A stretch of DNA of 64,000 bases from Hyphomonadaceae bacterium (GTDB lineage Bacteria > Pseudomonadota > Alphaproteobacteria > Caulobacterales > Hyphomonadaceae). The notes under the pieces were generated by a model. The model was not told the DNA's origin. It saw only the letters and a program-made list of their open reading frames with translations, and ran no database searches. Shown piece by piece: positions 8,911 through 18,119 of the stretch. Made by a program: the position numbers and the translations under genes. The first letter of the stretch is position 1. Each line of letters starts with the position of its first letter. Where the stretch lies: contig JALHLU010000007.1 in NCBI GenBank assembly GCA_022844345.1, positions 186,001 through 250,000 of the forward strand. Direction: 5' to 3'.

Positions 8911-9013
8911 GGTTCCAGATATTGCGATGTCATGGCCAACAATTCGTTAATTGCAGGGCTGGGCCGGTTAACGTGCGCGGGACAAGCGGTGCAGCAGCGC
9001 TTATCTAAGGGCC

Positions 9014-11482
9014 ATGGCCGATGATCCGCAGCCGCCCAGCCCTCTGCCGCCGCGCTTTGCGGCGTGGTTTGGCGCGCGCGGGTGGGAACTGCGGCCGCAC
9101 CAGGCGGGGCTGATTGCGGCGGCAAGGCGTGGGCAAGGCGGGCTGGTGATTGCGCCCACGGGCGGCGGCAAGACGCTGGCGGGGTTCCTGCCCAGTCTGA
9201 TCGAACTGGCGGAGGCTCCGGCGCGGGTTCATCCGAAATTGCACACGCTCTATATCTCGCCGCTGAAGGCGCTGGCGACGGACGTGGCGCGGAACCTTGC
9301 GAGTCCGGTTGCGGAGATGGGGCTGGACCTGACGCTTGATACGCGGACGGGAGACACGAGCCCGTCGCGAAGGACGCAGCAGCGGGCGAAGCCGCCGGAC
9401 ATATTGCTGACGACACCGGAACAGCTGGCGCTGCTGGTGGCGTCAGAGCATGCGGGGCGGTTCTTCGCCGACTTGCGGGCCGTGATCGTCGATGAGGTGC
9501 ACGCGATTGCGCAGAGCAAGCGGGGCGATCTGCTGGCGCTGTGTCTGGCGACAATGCGGACATGGGCGCCGGAGGCGCGGCATATCGGCCTGTCTGCGAC
9601 GGTGCGTGATCCGGCGGCGCTGTCGCGGTGGCTGGGGCCGGATACGCCGGTGATCCGGCATGAGGGCGGCGCGAGCGCCAATATCTCGGTGCTGGATTCC
9701 GAAGCGCGCATTCCGTGGTCGGGGCATTCGGGACGGCACAACATCAAGGAGGTCTATCAGGCGATCAAGGGCGCGAAGATGTCGCTCGTATTCGTCAACA
9801 CGCGCAGCCAGGCGGAGATGACGTTCCAGGAGCTGTGGCGCGTGAACGAGGACTCGCTGCCCATCGCCCTGCACCATGGATCGCTCGATGTGGAGCAGCG
9901 GCGGAAGGTAGAGGCCGCGATGGCGGCGGGGAAGCTGAAGGCGGTGGTGTGCACCTCGACGCTCGATCTCGGGATCGACTGGGGCGATGTGGATCTTGTC
10001 GTGCAGATGGGTGCGCCGAAGGGGTCGTCGCGGCTGATCCAGCGCATCGGGCGGTCGAACCACAGGATGGATGAGCCGAGCCGCGCGTTGCTGGCGCCGA
10101 GCAACAGGTTCGAGGTGCTGGAATGCCGCGCGGCTGTGGAGGCGGTGGAGGCGGGAGAATTGGATGGGCCGGGGCCGCGGCGTGGCGGGCTGGACGTGCT
10201 GGCGCAGCATGTGATGGCGCGGGCATGCGGGGATGGGTTCGATGCGGTGAAGCTGTATGACGAGGTGACGGCTGCCGCTCCCTATGCCGAGCTGGATTGG
10301 GAGACGTGGGAGCGCGTGGTCGACCTGGTGGCGACGGGTGGATATGCGCTGCGGACGTATGATCGCTTTCGCCGAATCGTGAAGTTTCCCGATGGAGTCT
10401 GGCGTGCGCGCAATGACGATGTACGGCGGCAGCACCGCATGAATGTCGGCACGATCATCGAGAACCCGATGATCGGCGTGCGGCAGGTGTCGTTCTTCAA
10501 GGGCGGCGAAGGCAAGCGGCTGATGCGGCCGGGGCGCAAGCTGGGCGAGATGGAAGAGTACTTCTTCGAGATGCTGACGCCCGGCGACACGTTCCTGTTC
10601 GCCGGGGAGATCCTGCGCTTCGAGGGCATATCGGACACCGACGCGCTGGTGACCAAGACGTTCGACACCAATCCGAAAATCCCGTCCTACAATGGCGGCA
10701 AGTTTCCGCTGACGACGTTCCTCGCAACGCGCGTGCGCCAGATGCTGCATGATCGTACTCGGTGGAGCAGCCTGCCGGCGCAGGTGCGGGATTGGATCGA
10801 GGTGCAGGAGCACAAGTCGATCATCCCGGCGGCGGACCAGTTGCTGGTCGAGACGTTTCCGCGTGGCGATCGCCACTATCTCGTCTGCTATCCGTTCGAG
10901 GGGCGGCTGGCGCACCAGACGCTGGGCATGCTGCTGACGAAAAGGATGGAGCGGGCCGGGCTTAAGCCGCTGGGGTTTGTTGCGTCGGAGTATGCGCTGT
11001 CAGTGTGGGCGGCGGAGGATATGCGCGGCGAGGACATGGACCAGCTTTTCCACGAGGACATGCTGGGGGATGATCTCGACGCATGGCTGGAGGAAAGCGC
11101 GCTGATGAAGCGGACCTTCCGCAACAATGCGCTGATCTCGGGCCTGATCGAGCGGCGGATGCAGAAGGGCGAGCGCACGGGGCGGCAGATCACATTCTCG
11201 ACTGACCTGATCTATGACGTGCTGCGCAGCCATGAACCGGACCACCTGCTGCTGAAGGCGGCGCGGATGGATGCAGGCGAAGGATTGCTGGACATCAGGC
11301 GGCTGGGCGAGGCGCTGAAGCGTATCAAGGGTCGTATCGTGCATACGAAGCTGGAGCAGATTTCGCCGTTTGCAGTGCCCGTGATGCTGGAGATCGGCAA
11401 GGAGCCGGTGTTCTCGGGCGATGCCGCCGAGGCCATCCTGCGCGAGGCGGAGGATGATCTGGTTCGCGATGCGATGAGTTAG
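9014..11482 (+). CDS. Ligase-associated DNA damage response DEXH-box helicase (Lhr-like)
   Basis: The 822-aa SF2 helicase has Walker A PTGGGKTLAG (about residue 52), the DEVH box (VIVDEVHAI), SATVRDP (motif III), FVNTRSQAE (motif IV), CTSTLDLGIDWGDVD (motif V) and QRIGRSNHR (motif VI). A winged-helix and C-terminal Lhr-type region follows. This shorter Lhr class is known to sit beside a PdeM-type phosphoesterase, and sometimes also an ATP-dependent DNA ligase and a nuclease. Here pdeM follows about 400 bp downstream. The protein is expected to unwind nucleic acid during DNA damage repair. The start is supported by AAGGG seven bases upstream of the ATG. Confidence 0.92.
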   Translation: MADDPQPPSPLPPRFAAWFGARGWELRPHQAGLIAAARRGQGGLVIAPTGGGKTLAGFLPSLIELAEAPARVHPKLHTLYISPLKALATDVARNLASPVAEMGLDLTLDTRTGDTSPSRRTQQRAKPPDILLTTPEQLALLVASEHAGRFFADLRAVIVDEVHAIAQSKRGDLLALCLATMRTWAPEARHIGLSATVRDPAALSRWLGPDTPVIRHEGGASANISVLDSEARIPWSGHSGRHNIKEVYQAIKGAKMSLVFVNTRSQAEMTFQELWRVNEDSLPIALHHGSLDVEQRRKVEAAMAAGKLKAVVCTSTLDLGIDWGDVDLVVQMGAPKGSSRLIQRIGRSNHRMDEPSRALLAPSNRFEVLECRAAVEAVEAGELDGPGPRRGGLDVLAQHVMARACGDGFDAVKLYDEVTAAAPYAELDWETWERVVDLVATGGYALRTYDRFRRIVKFPDGVWRARNDDVRRQHRMNVGTIIENPMIGVRQVSFFKGGEGKRLMRPGRKLGEMEEYFFEMLTPGDTFLFAGEILRFEGISDTDALVTKTFDTNPKIPSYNGGKFPLTTFLATRVRQMLHDRTRWSSLPAQVRDWIEVQEHKSIIPAADQLLVETFPRGDRHYLVCYPFEGRLAHQTLGMLLTKRMERAGLKPLGFVASEYALSVWAAEDMRGEDMDQLFHEDMLGDDLDAWLEESALMKRTFRNNALISGLIERRMQKGERTGRQITFSTDLIYDVLRSHEPDHLLLKAARMDAGEGLLDIRRLGEALKRIKGRIVHTKLEQISPFAVPVMLEIGKEPVFSGDAAEAILREAEDDLVRDAMS

Positions 11483-11625
11483 TACTCGAACGCGCTGCCT
11501 GCGTTGCCAGCGCGGCGAGAGCGATCATATTCATCGCCGGTCTGGCGCTGCTGTTCGTCGAACTCTTCCCATTCCTTCACAGTGGAGCGCACCTTCTTCG
11601 GGAAGTTCGAACCCATCACTGTCAT
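11479..11625 (-). CDS. Small basic/acidic protein of 48 aa, unknown (tentative)
   Basis: On the minus strand an ORF ends in MTVMGSNFPKKVRSTVKEWE and continues to GNAGSAFEY. Its composition (charged, few Ala/Gly/Arg runs) is unlike the shadow ORFs around it, which argues that the last 48 codons are real. The upstream part of the open frame looks like GC-driven noise, so I start at the ATG at 11625. No strong ribosome site is visible. The stop overlaps the 3' end of the convergent helicase gene by 4 nt. I do not recognise the family. The rest of the helicase-pdeM gap (11626-11898) shows nothing else convincing. Confidence 0.4.
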   Translation of the reverse strand: MTVMGSNFPKKVRSTVKEWEEFDEQQRQTGDEYDRSRRAGNAGSAFEY

Positions 11626-11898
11626 GTTCTTGCAGATATTGCCTTCGCCGGGTGCGTTGCTAGCCTTGGCGGCGCGGGATTTTTCCACAGCCGCCCAGCG
11701 CGCAGCCGCGTTGCCGGAGGGCGTGAGCAGGCTGGCGCAGGCCCAAGCAGGAAAACGCCCACAAGGGCGAGACCGACGTGACGGATGGAAGTTTCCCCTG
11801 CCCGGTTGCCGTTCACAGGGATAAACGAGACGCGCGGCGCCGGCAATTGTCCCGCGTGCACCGTTGACGGAGCAGCCGGCGCTGGCCACGCTTCCGCC

Positions 11899-12630
11899 AT
11901 GGCCATGACGAACACGGCAACCGGGGAGACGCGCGTCCTCCAGCTTGAGCTGGCGGGCGAAAGACTGTCGCTGTTGCCGTGCGGCGGGCTGTGGTGGGAG
12001 GCGGCTGGCGTGCTGGTCGTATCGGACCTGCACCTGGAGAAAGCTTCGTCCTATGCCGCGCGCGGGCAGATGCTGCCGCCCTATGACACGCGCGCAACCT
12101 TGCGGCGGCTGGGGGCTCTGCTGGCGGAGTTGCGGCCGACGACGGTGGTGAGCCTGGGCGACAGTTTCCACGACCGCCGGTCGCGCACGCGCATGGCCGA
12201 TGATGATGTGGCCGCGGTGCGCGCGATGACGGAAGCGCATGACTGGGTGTGGATCGAGGGGAACCACGATCCGGCGCCGCCGGAGGATCTGGGCGGGCGC
12301 GCGGCTTTCGAGCTTCGCATGGGCGGGCTGACGCTCCGCCATGAGCCTTCCCCAGGCGCGCGCGGAGAGATCGCAGGACACCTGCATCCCTGTGCGCGCG
12401 TGGTCGGGCGAACGGGGCGCAGCGTACGGGCGCGGTGCTTCGCTGCGAATGGCGAGCGGCTGGTGATGCCGGCCTATGGCGCGTTGACGGGCGGGCTCAA
12501 CGTACTGGATGCGGCCTTCGCCCCGTTGTTCGCGGACAGGATGGTGGCGTGCGTGCTGGGGCGCGATGGCGTTTATCTTGCGGGCGTTGACAGCCTTGCG
12601 CCGGATCGCGCGCGCCAGCCTGCAGCCTAG
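11899..12630 (+). CDS. pdeM: Ligase-associated DNA damage response endonuclease PdeM
   Basis: The 243-aa calcineurin-like metallophosphoesterase carries VVSDLHLEKASSYA, SLGDSFHD, IEGNHD and IAGHLHP, giving the Asp, His and Asn ligands expected for a two-metal site in this family. PdeM nucleases are named for co-occurrence with the Lhr-like helicase that lies upstream here, so a shared role in DNA damage repair is likely. The track start at 11785 adds about 38 residues that look like non-coding sequence. ATG at 11899 (or 11905) fits the usual N-terminus before the first beta strand. The neighbouring downstream gene converges from the minus strand. Confidence 0.88.
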   Translation: MAMTNTATGETRVLQLELAGERLSLLPCGGLWWEAAGVLVVSDLHLEKASSYAARGQMLPPYDTRATLRRLGALLAELRPTTVVSLGDSFHDRRSRTRMADDDVAAVRAMTEAHDWVWIEGNHDPAPPEDLGGRAAFELRMGGLTLRHEPSPGARGEIAGHLHPCARVVGRTGRSVRARCFAANGERLVMPAYGALTGGLNVLDAAFAPLFADRMVACVLGRDGVYLAGVDSLAPDRARQPAA

Positions 12631-12633
12631 GTC

Positions 12634-13386
12634 CTATTTCCGGCCAAACCAGGCGCCGACGCCTCCGACCAGCGCGCCGAGAAGGACTGCGACGAACCCG
12701 TAGACCAGGCCGTGCTGGCGCGAGAGATCGAACAACGTTTCCTCAAGGCCGCTGCGTTCGAGCGTCAGCGTCTGCGTGGTCTCTCCCACCGGTTCGCCAT
12801 TGCGGAAGGCGACGGCTCGGACGCGATACTCGCCCGGCGGAGCGTTGAGCGGCAGGGCGATGGTGGCGCGATGCAGGCCGCCGTCGAAGCGCTTGATATC
12901 GGCTGCATCGAGCACATAGAGGCCCTCGGCCCGTTTGAGGTCCACGAAAGCGGCGCGCCAGGCCGGAAGGTCCGGCGCGATCAGCTGTTCGGCGCGCGGC
13001 TGGGCCGAAGCGCCGGGGTCGAGTCCGACGCTGGCCAGCGTTTCGGGCAGGACGGACGTTGCAACCTGCGGTTCGGCGCCGACGGCAAAAACGCTGGGGG
13101 CGGAGACGAATTCGATGACCTCATCGCCGCTGGCCGTGCGGCGTATCATTTTCTGGCTGACGGTTGGCCCGATCAGGGCGATGGCGAGGCCGGAGGTCTC
13201 GTTCTCGGGCTGCGGCGTGTTGGCGAAAAGCACGACGCGTGAGCCAGTGAAGTTGACTGTTACCTCGATGCTTTCCTGGGCGAGGCCGGCGGGCATGAAG
13301 GGGCGCTCTGCAGGAGTGCCCGGCTGGGCGAGGGCCGCGCCAGCGATGGCCAGAGCCGAGGCCAGAAGGGCGAGACGCGCGATCAT
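12634..13386 (-). CDS. TIGR02186-type membrane-anchored protein, TauE partner
   Basis: The 250-aa product has a signal peptide (ARLALLASALAIAGAALA), a beta-rich periplasmic region (ESIEVTVNFTGSRVVLFA, PPGEYRVRAVAFRNGEPVG) and a single C-terminal membrane helix (VYGFVAVLLGALVGGVGAWFG). This layout and its overlap with a sulfite-exporter-like gene match the TIGR02186 family, which is routinely found next to TauE/SafE permeases in alphaproteobacteria. Its biochemical role is not known to me. The ATG at 13386 overlaps the TauE stop (ATGA), so translation is coupled. The longer track ORF is an artefact of reading back into TauE. Confidence 0.85.
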   Translation of the reverse strand: MIARLALLASALAIAGAALAQPGTPAERPFMPAGLAQESIEVTVNFTGSRVVLFANTPQPENETSGLAIALIGPTVSQKMIRRTASGDEVIEFVSAPSVFAVGAEPQVATSVLPETLASVGLDPGASAQPRAEQLIAPDLPAWRAAFVDLKRAEGLYVLDAADIKRFDGGLHRATIALPLNAPPGEYRVRAVAFRNGEPVGETTQTLTLERSGLEETLFDLSRQHGLVYGFVAVLLGALVGGVGAWFGRK

Positions 13387-14291
13387 GCCGGCGCCTCCAG
13401 CCGGTATTCGGGTGTCGGCTCGACGTAGAGCTCGTAGACCAGACGACCGGCGATAACGAGCACGAGGACGGCCAGCAGGAGGCGCAGCTGGGCGGCCTTG
13501 AGCCGGCGGCCCGCGATCGCGCCGTAGCGGGCCCCGATGACGCCGCCCACCATCAGGACTGCTGCGAGGATCAGGTCCACTGTCCCATTGAAGGCCGCCT
13601 GCAGGAAGGTGACGTAGCCGGTTAGGAAAATAATCTGGAAGAGCGAGGTCCCGATCATCACCCGTGTGGGAACGCCGAGCAGGTAGACCATGGCCGGGGC
13701 AAGGATGAAGCCGCCGCCGATGCCGAGGATGGCGGCCAGCATGCCGACAAAGAAACCGATGGCGATGGGTGGGATGATCGAGATGTAGAGGCCCGATCTT
13801 GGGAACCTGCGCTTCATCGGCAGGACGCGGGTCCAGGCGCGAAGGCGCGTGCGCCGGGCGGGGTCGCCGCCGGAGCCGCGCAGGGCGCCGACGCTTTCCC
13901 ACGCCATAAGCCCGCCGATGACGCCGAGGAAGACGATGTAGAGCACCGTCACCGTCGTATCGATCAGGCCGAAAACTTTGAGCAGGGTGAATATGCCGAC
14001 GCCGATGGTCGAGCCGACGATGCCGCCGGCCAGCATCAGCATACCCAGCTTGGTGTCCACCAGCCGGTCGCGCCAGTGGCTTGAGACCCCGGCGATCGAG
14101 GTGGCGAGCACCTGGTTTGCCTGGGTGGAGACGGCGACAGCCGGGGGGATGCCATAGAAGATGAGCAGGGGCGTCAGCAGGAACCCGCCGCCGACGCCGA
14201 ACATGCCGGACAGGAAGCCCACAAGCATGCCAATCGTCACGAGGATCAGCGGGTCGACCGCGATCTGTGCGATGGGCAGGTGAATCAACAT
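13383..14291 (-). CDS. TauE/SafE family sulfite exporter-like permease
   Basis: The 302-aa polytopic protein has two homologous halves, each with the TauE glycine-rich motif: VGFLSGMFGVGGGFLLTPLL near residue 25 and GMLAAILGIGGGFILAPAM near residue 190. It is expected to export sulfite or an organosulfonate-derived anion across the inner membrane. It forms a two-gene operon with the downstream TIGR02186 protein, with a 4-nt overlap. Substrate specificity cannot be read from the sequence, and no sulfur-metabolism genes are adjacent. Confidence 0.88.
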   Translation of the reverse strand: MLIHLPIAQIAVDPLILVTIGMLVGFLSGMFGVGGGFLLTPLLIFYGIPPAVAVSTQANQVLATSIAGVSSHWRDRLVDTKLGMLMLAGGIVGSTIGVGIFTLLKVFGLIDTTVTVLYIVFLGVIGGLMAWESVGALRGSGGDPARRTRLRAWTRVLPMKRRFPRSGLYISIIPPIAIGFFVGMLAAILGIGGGFILAPAMVYLLGVPTRVMIGTSLFQIIFLTGYVTFLQAAFNGTVDLILAAVLMVGGVIGARYGAIAGRRLKAAQLRLLLAVLVLVIAGRLVYELYVEPTPEYRLEAPA

Positions 14292-14330
14292 CGTCCCGTT
14301 CTACGCGGGCAATTGCGTCACCGGAAGCGT

Positions 14331-17300
14331 TCAGTCGTCGAGGCTGAGTGTTGCGGCCCGAAGCTGCCTAAGAAGCGACACGCTGGCTTCGCCCGTGACC
14401 GGCAGGTCGCTGGAGCGCTCGAACTGGCGGATGGCTTCGGAGGTGCGGGTGCTCATCTTGCCGTCGGTGGTTCCCGGGGCATAGCCAAGGCGTTGCAGCA
14501 GGCGCTGGGCCTCGGCCACCTGGGCCGGGGTTGCGACGTCCCAGGCACGGCGGCCGAAATCGCCATTGGCCCGGGCAATCTGGGGTTTCGGGTTGAAGGC
14601 GCGGGCCTTGCGCTTGATTGCCTCGCCCTGGGTGGGCTGCATTTCGGCCAGCATGGCGCGGGCCCGGCGGCTGGCGTCCTGGTCCCCAGCGCGGCCGGCC
14701 ACTTCGAACCAGTAGGCGGCCTCAGCCTTGTCCTGGCTGACGCCGAGGCCCTGTTCATAAAGGACGGCGAGGTTGTACTGGCTGTCCACGAGGCCGAGTT
14801 CGGACGCGGCGCGGAACCATTCCACGGCGGCGGCATAGCTCTGCGGGCCGGCGTCGCCTTCGGCATAGAAGACCGCGAGGTCGTGCATGGCGAGGCGGTT
14901 GCCGCCGATGGCGGCCTTTTCGGTCCAGGAACGCGCGGCGGCTATGTCGCGCGGGACGCCCTCGCCGCGCTCATAGAGCTTGGCGAGGCGGTATTCCGCC
15001 ATGACGAGGCCGCGCGAGGCCGCATCCTTCAGGAGTTGCACGCCGCGCGTCTTCTCGCCTGACTGCAGAAGTTCCAGCGCATAGTCGTGCAGGGCGACCG
15101 GATCGCCATCGCGGACGGCCTGCTCCAGTGTGAGAGCAGGCGCGGCGGCGGGGGCGGCCGCAGCGGGTTTGACGGGCTGGGGCTCAGCAGGGGCGGTCGC
15201 GGGTTCCAGAATGCCGGCGGCCGGGTCGGCTTCCGCCATGGAGGGAGCGGCGGCTGCGTCGCCGCCCTCGGCGAAGAGGACAGCGTCGGTTGCGCCCGCG
15301 TCGGCTACGGGGGCTTGCCGAGCGGCCGGATCGAGGCGGGCGAAATCGTCGCCCTGGGCGTCCTGCTTGCCGCGCATCACCGTGAAAGCGGCGCCGCCGG
15401 CGACAGCGACAGTGAGGACGGCCGAGGCGATCAGCGGGCCTTTGCCGATGCCCTTGCGGCCCCCGGTTTCGATCGTGGTGACGCGGCGGCCCTGGCGGGC
15501 GGCGCGGCGGGCTTCCTCAAGATAGGTCGCGGACAGGCGCTCACGGCTTTCATCAGACGGCAGGTCGGCGACGAAGCCGGGTGCGGGCGGACCCGGCGGG
15601 CCGAGGAGGGCGTCGTCCGGCTCCATAAGATCGTCGATCGAGCTGGCGGCCCCAAGATCAGCAGCAAGGCCGGCCGGCGGAGATGCAGACGCTGCGTCCC
15701 CGAAGAGTTGGGACTCCTGTGAGTCTGCGCGATCAAACGGGGGCGGTTCGACGCCGACGATGTCGCTGGAGTCGTCAGACGCTGTGTCGGCGCGCGTGAC
15801 GGCGGCAAGCGCGGAGGGAGCGATCCTGGGTTCGAGAATGTCCGCCGCCGGATCATCGTCGATGATGACGAAATCATCGTGGACGACGGGAATGTCGCGC
15901 GTCACGGCTTCTAGGCTGACCGGCTCCACGCCCGTGCGGGCATCCTCGAGCACTTCGAGGCGGCGGGCGAGCGAAGACATCGTCTTCTGCACGGGGGCAA
16001 GGGCGACGGAGGACTGTTCGGCCGACTCGTCCATGCGACGCTGCACTTCCTGCAGCACGTCATTGAGCTTCGACTCGTAGGAGCGGCCGCTGTCGGTGAG
16101 ACGGGACTCGAAGCCGCGCATCGAGTCCTGATGCTGCGTTTGCAGCCTTTCGACCGCGCGGGCGACCTGTTCGCCGATCTGGCTGATTGCTTCGGCGCTG
16201 CGGCGCTCGCTTTCGCGTACACGCTCGTCGAGGCGATCGGCAAGGCGATCAACTTCGGCGTTGTCGAGCGGGCGCGCCTCAAGCGCAGACTCGGCTATGC
16301 GGTCGGTGAGACGCTGGATGCTTTCGTCGTGGCGGCGCTGCAGCCGCTCGGCGACCAGAGCGACCTGTTCGCCGACGATGTCGATTGCGCCGGCGCTGCG
16401 GGACTCGAGGCCGGCCATGCGCTCGTCGACCGACGTGCTGAGCTTGGTGAGGGCGTCCGTCGTCTTCTGACCAGCGACTTCCACGCCCGAGAGGCGGGCA
16501 TCTATGGTGTCGGCCAGGCGCGCGATTTCGCTGCGGACATCGTCGATCGAACGATCATCGCCGCGCGTTTCCACGGCCCGGAGGCGCTCGTCGACGGCGC
16601 GGGACAGGCGGTCAACCTGCGAGCTCATCGCCTCGACGGCGTCAGCCTGGCGGGCTTCGGCGACGTTGATCTGGTCCTGCAGCTGGCGGAGGCTGCGGTC
16701 CAGCCGGTCGAATTTCTCGGGGTTGGCATTGCGCGCGGCATCGTCGATGCGGCGCTCCATGTCGGCGCGCAGGGCGTGGATCGGGCGGGCCATATCCTCG
16801 GCGAAGGCGTCGAGGCGTTTCTGGAAGACCTGCTGGAGCTGTGCGAGTTCGTCCTGTCCGGCCTTGCCTGCGTTACGCTGTGTGCGCTCGTCGATGTCAG
16901 TGATGGCGCGCTCGAGCACGCCGACGGCGGTGTCGGTCTTGCGTTCGGTGCGGCTGACGCGGTCTGTGATGCGCGAGACGGCCTCGCTCAGGCCACTCAT
17001 GGCTTCGCGGGTCTTTTCTTCGATGGCGTCGACGCGGTCGAGGACTTCCTTCGACATCGCGCGAGACCGCGTGATGTTCGACTCCAGCGCACGCTCCATG
17101 CGCCAGGTCGTGTCGCCCACGGCGCGCTCGGCCTTGGTCTCGAACAGTTCGAAGCGCGAGGCGGCGTCGGTGATGCGGGCAATGCCGGCCTCGATGCGGC
17201 GCTCGGCGGCCGACATCTTCTCCTCGACCTGATCGATGCGGCCGGTGATGCCCGCGGCGTTTGTGCGGACGGCGTTGCCGACGACCGAGTCGACCGAGCG

Positions 17301-17894
17301 GGCGACATCGTCGACCTTGTCGGAGACGGCGCTGACCTTTTCCTCGAAGAGGTCGCGGAGGTGTTTCTGTTCCTGGTCGGCGAAGGCGAGGCGGTCCTGC
17401 ACCGTGCCGGCGAGACGATCTAGAGAGGCCTCAAGCGTTTTCAGGCCATCCAGCGTCGAGTTGCTGCGGCCCTCGCCTTCGAGCGTGTCGATCCGGGTGC
17501 GCAGGGCGGTCTGGGTTGATTCGATCTCGCCGAGGGCGCGGGTGACGCGCTCCAGCGCCATGAGTTGGGCCTTGCCGGACGTATCGACTTTGCCCATGAG
17601 GCCGAGAATCGACTTGTCGATGCCGGAAATGGCGCGCGAAGAGCGCGAGGTGGAGGCTTCGAGGCGCTGGGCCAGCTGGTCGATTTCCATCGACATGCGG
17701 CGCAGGTCGTGGTCCTCGGCCGCGCGGGGCAGGGGGTCCGACAGGTCTATGTCGCGGATCGGGGAGGAATCGGCCTCCATGAGAAGCGCATTGAGATATT
17801 GGCCAAGGGTCACGCCCTGACGGTGGGCGCGCTCGCGCGCGATCTCGCGCACCTTTGGGTCAATTCCCTTTACGCTCCAGGGTCCCTGGGTCAT
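14331..17894 (-). CDS. podJ: PodJ-like polar localisation factor (coiled coil, TM, Sel1 repeats, PG-binding)
   Basis: The 1187-aa product starts with GPWSVKGIDPKVREIARE, as in Caulobacter PodJ. Residues 40-680 are a long coiled coil of alternating acidic and basic heptads. An acidic/proline-rich stretch follows, then one membrane helix near residue 810 (GPLIASAVLTVAVAGGAAF). Four or so Sel1/TPR repeats (about 960-1090) precede a peptidoglycan-binding domain at the end (AEAQRLLQRLGYAPG). In Caulobacter, PodJ marks the new pole and is processed during the cell cycle. The same bitopic topology is expected here. At 1187 aa it is longer than the Caulobacter protein of about 970 aa, mainly through coiled coil. 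GGAG lies 5 nt before the ATG. Confidence 0.9.
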   Translation of the reverse strand: MTQGPWSVKGIDPKVREIARERAHRQGVTLGQYLNALLMEADSSPIRDIDLSDPLPRAAEDHDLRRMSMEIDQLAQRLEASTSRSSRAISGIDKSILGLMGKVDTSGKAQLMALERVTRALGEIESTQTALRTRIDTLEGEGRSNSTLDGLKTLEASLDRLAGTVQDRLAFADQEQKHLRDLFEEKVSAVSDKVDDVARSVDSVVGNAVRTNAAGITGRIDQVEEKMSAAERRIEAGIARITDAASRFELFETKAERAVGDTTWRMERALESNITRSRAMSKEVLDRVDAIEEKTREAMSGLSEAVSRITDRVSRTERKTDTAVGVLERAITDIDERTQRNAGKAGQDELAQLQQVFQKRLDAFAEDMARPIHALRADMERRIDDAARNANPEKFDRLDRSLRQLQDQINVAEARQADAVEAMSSQVDRLSRAVDERLRAVETRGDDRSIDDVRSEIARLADTIDARLSGVEVAGQKTTDALTKLSTSVDERMAGLESRSAGAIDIVGEQVALVAERLQRRHDESIQRLTDRIAESALEARPLDNAEVDRLADRLDERVRESERRSAEAISQIGEQVARAVERLQTQHQDSMRGFESRLTDSGRSYESKLNDVLQEVQRRMDESAEQSSVALAPVQKTMSSLARRLEVLEDARTGVEPVSLEAVTRDIPVVHDDFVIIDDDPAADILEPRIAPSALAAVTRADTASDDSSDIVGVEPPPFDRADSQESQLFGDAASASPPAGLAADLGAASSIDDLMEPDDALLGPPGPPAPGFVADLPSDESRERLSATYLEEARRAARQGRRVTTIETGGRKGIGKGPLIASAVLTVAVAGGAAFTVMRGKQDAQGDDFARLDPAARQAPVADAGATDAVLFAEGGDAAAAPSMAEADPAAGILEPATAPAEPQPVKPAAAAPAAAPALTLEQAVRDGDPVALHDYALELLQSGEKTRGVQLLKDAASRGLVMAEYRLAKLYERGEGVPRDIAAARSWTEKAAIGGNRLAMHDLAVFYAEGDAGPQSYAAAVEWFRAASELGLVDSQYNLAVLYEQGLGVSQDKAEAAYWFEVAGRAGDQDASRRARAMLAEMQPTQGEAIKRKARAFNPKPQIARANGDFGRRAWDVATPAQVAEAQRLLQRLGYAPGTTDGKMSTRTSEAIRQFERSSDLPVTGEASVSLLRQLRAATLSLDD

Positions 17895-17903
17895 CTCAGC
17901 TCC

Positions 17904-17984
17904 GAATCCCGCGGAGAAAGCCTTACCCCGGCTCGCACCACGGGCCAGTTGGCCGTGATACGGTTAACGGCTCTTAAATGTTAA
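17904..17984 (-). promoter_or_regulatory. podJ upstream region with GANTC and TTAA half-sites (predicted)
   Basis: A GAATC (GANTC) site lies 10 bp upstream of the podJ start, and three TTAA half-sites lie at 17964, 17974 and 17981. TTAA-N6-TTAA is one base short of the CtrA consensus TTAA-N7-TTAA. In Caulobacter, GANTC methylation, GcrA and CtrA control cell-cycle genes including podJ. The sites are seen, and regulation is inferred. Confidence 0.35.
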
Positions 17985-18019
17985 TTTCTCTGGAGATCTA
18001 GGTGGGGGGTGCGACAGAA

Positions 18020-18048
18020 TTGACCTACGGGGTAGGCGCCGCTACGTA
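18020..18048 (+). promoter_or_regulatory. Candidate MerR-type promoter/operator before the beta-oxidation regulator
   Basis: TTGACC at 18020 and TACGTA at 18043 are separated by 17 bp. The inverted repeat CCTAC-GGG-GTAGG sits inside that spacer. A dyad between -35 and -10 is the usual operator position for MerR-family proteins, and the merR gene starts about 70 bp downstream, so autoregulation is plausible. The -10 match is weak. Confidence 0.35.
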
Positions 18049-18119
18049 TTGCTGAGCGTTACGTCAAAGACGCCGCCCGTGCTCCCCCACGGAGCTCATA
18101 ATCCAACGGGAGGCAGAGA

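Noticed and set aside
16131-17423. 430-aa plus-strand ORF
   Set aside because: It mirrors the podJ coiled coil in antisense. Its regular V/D/A-rich texture comes from the heptad codon pattern.
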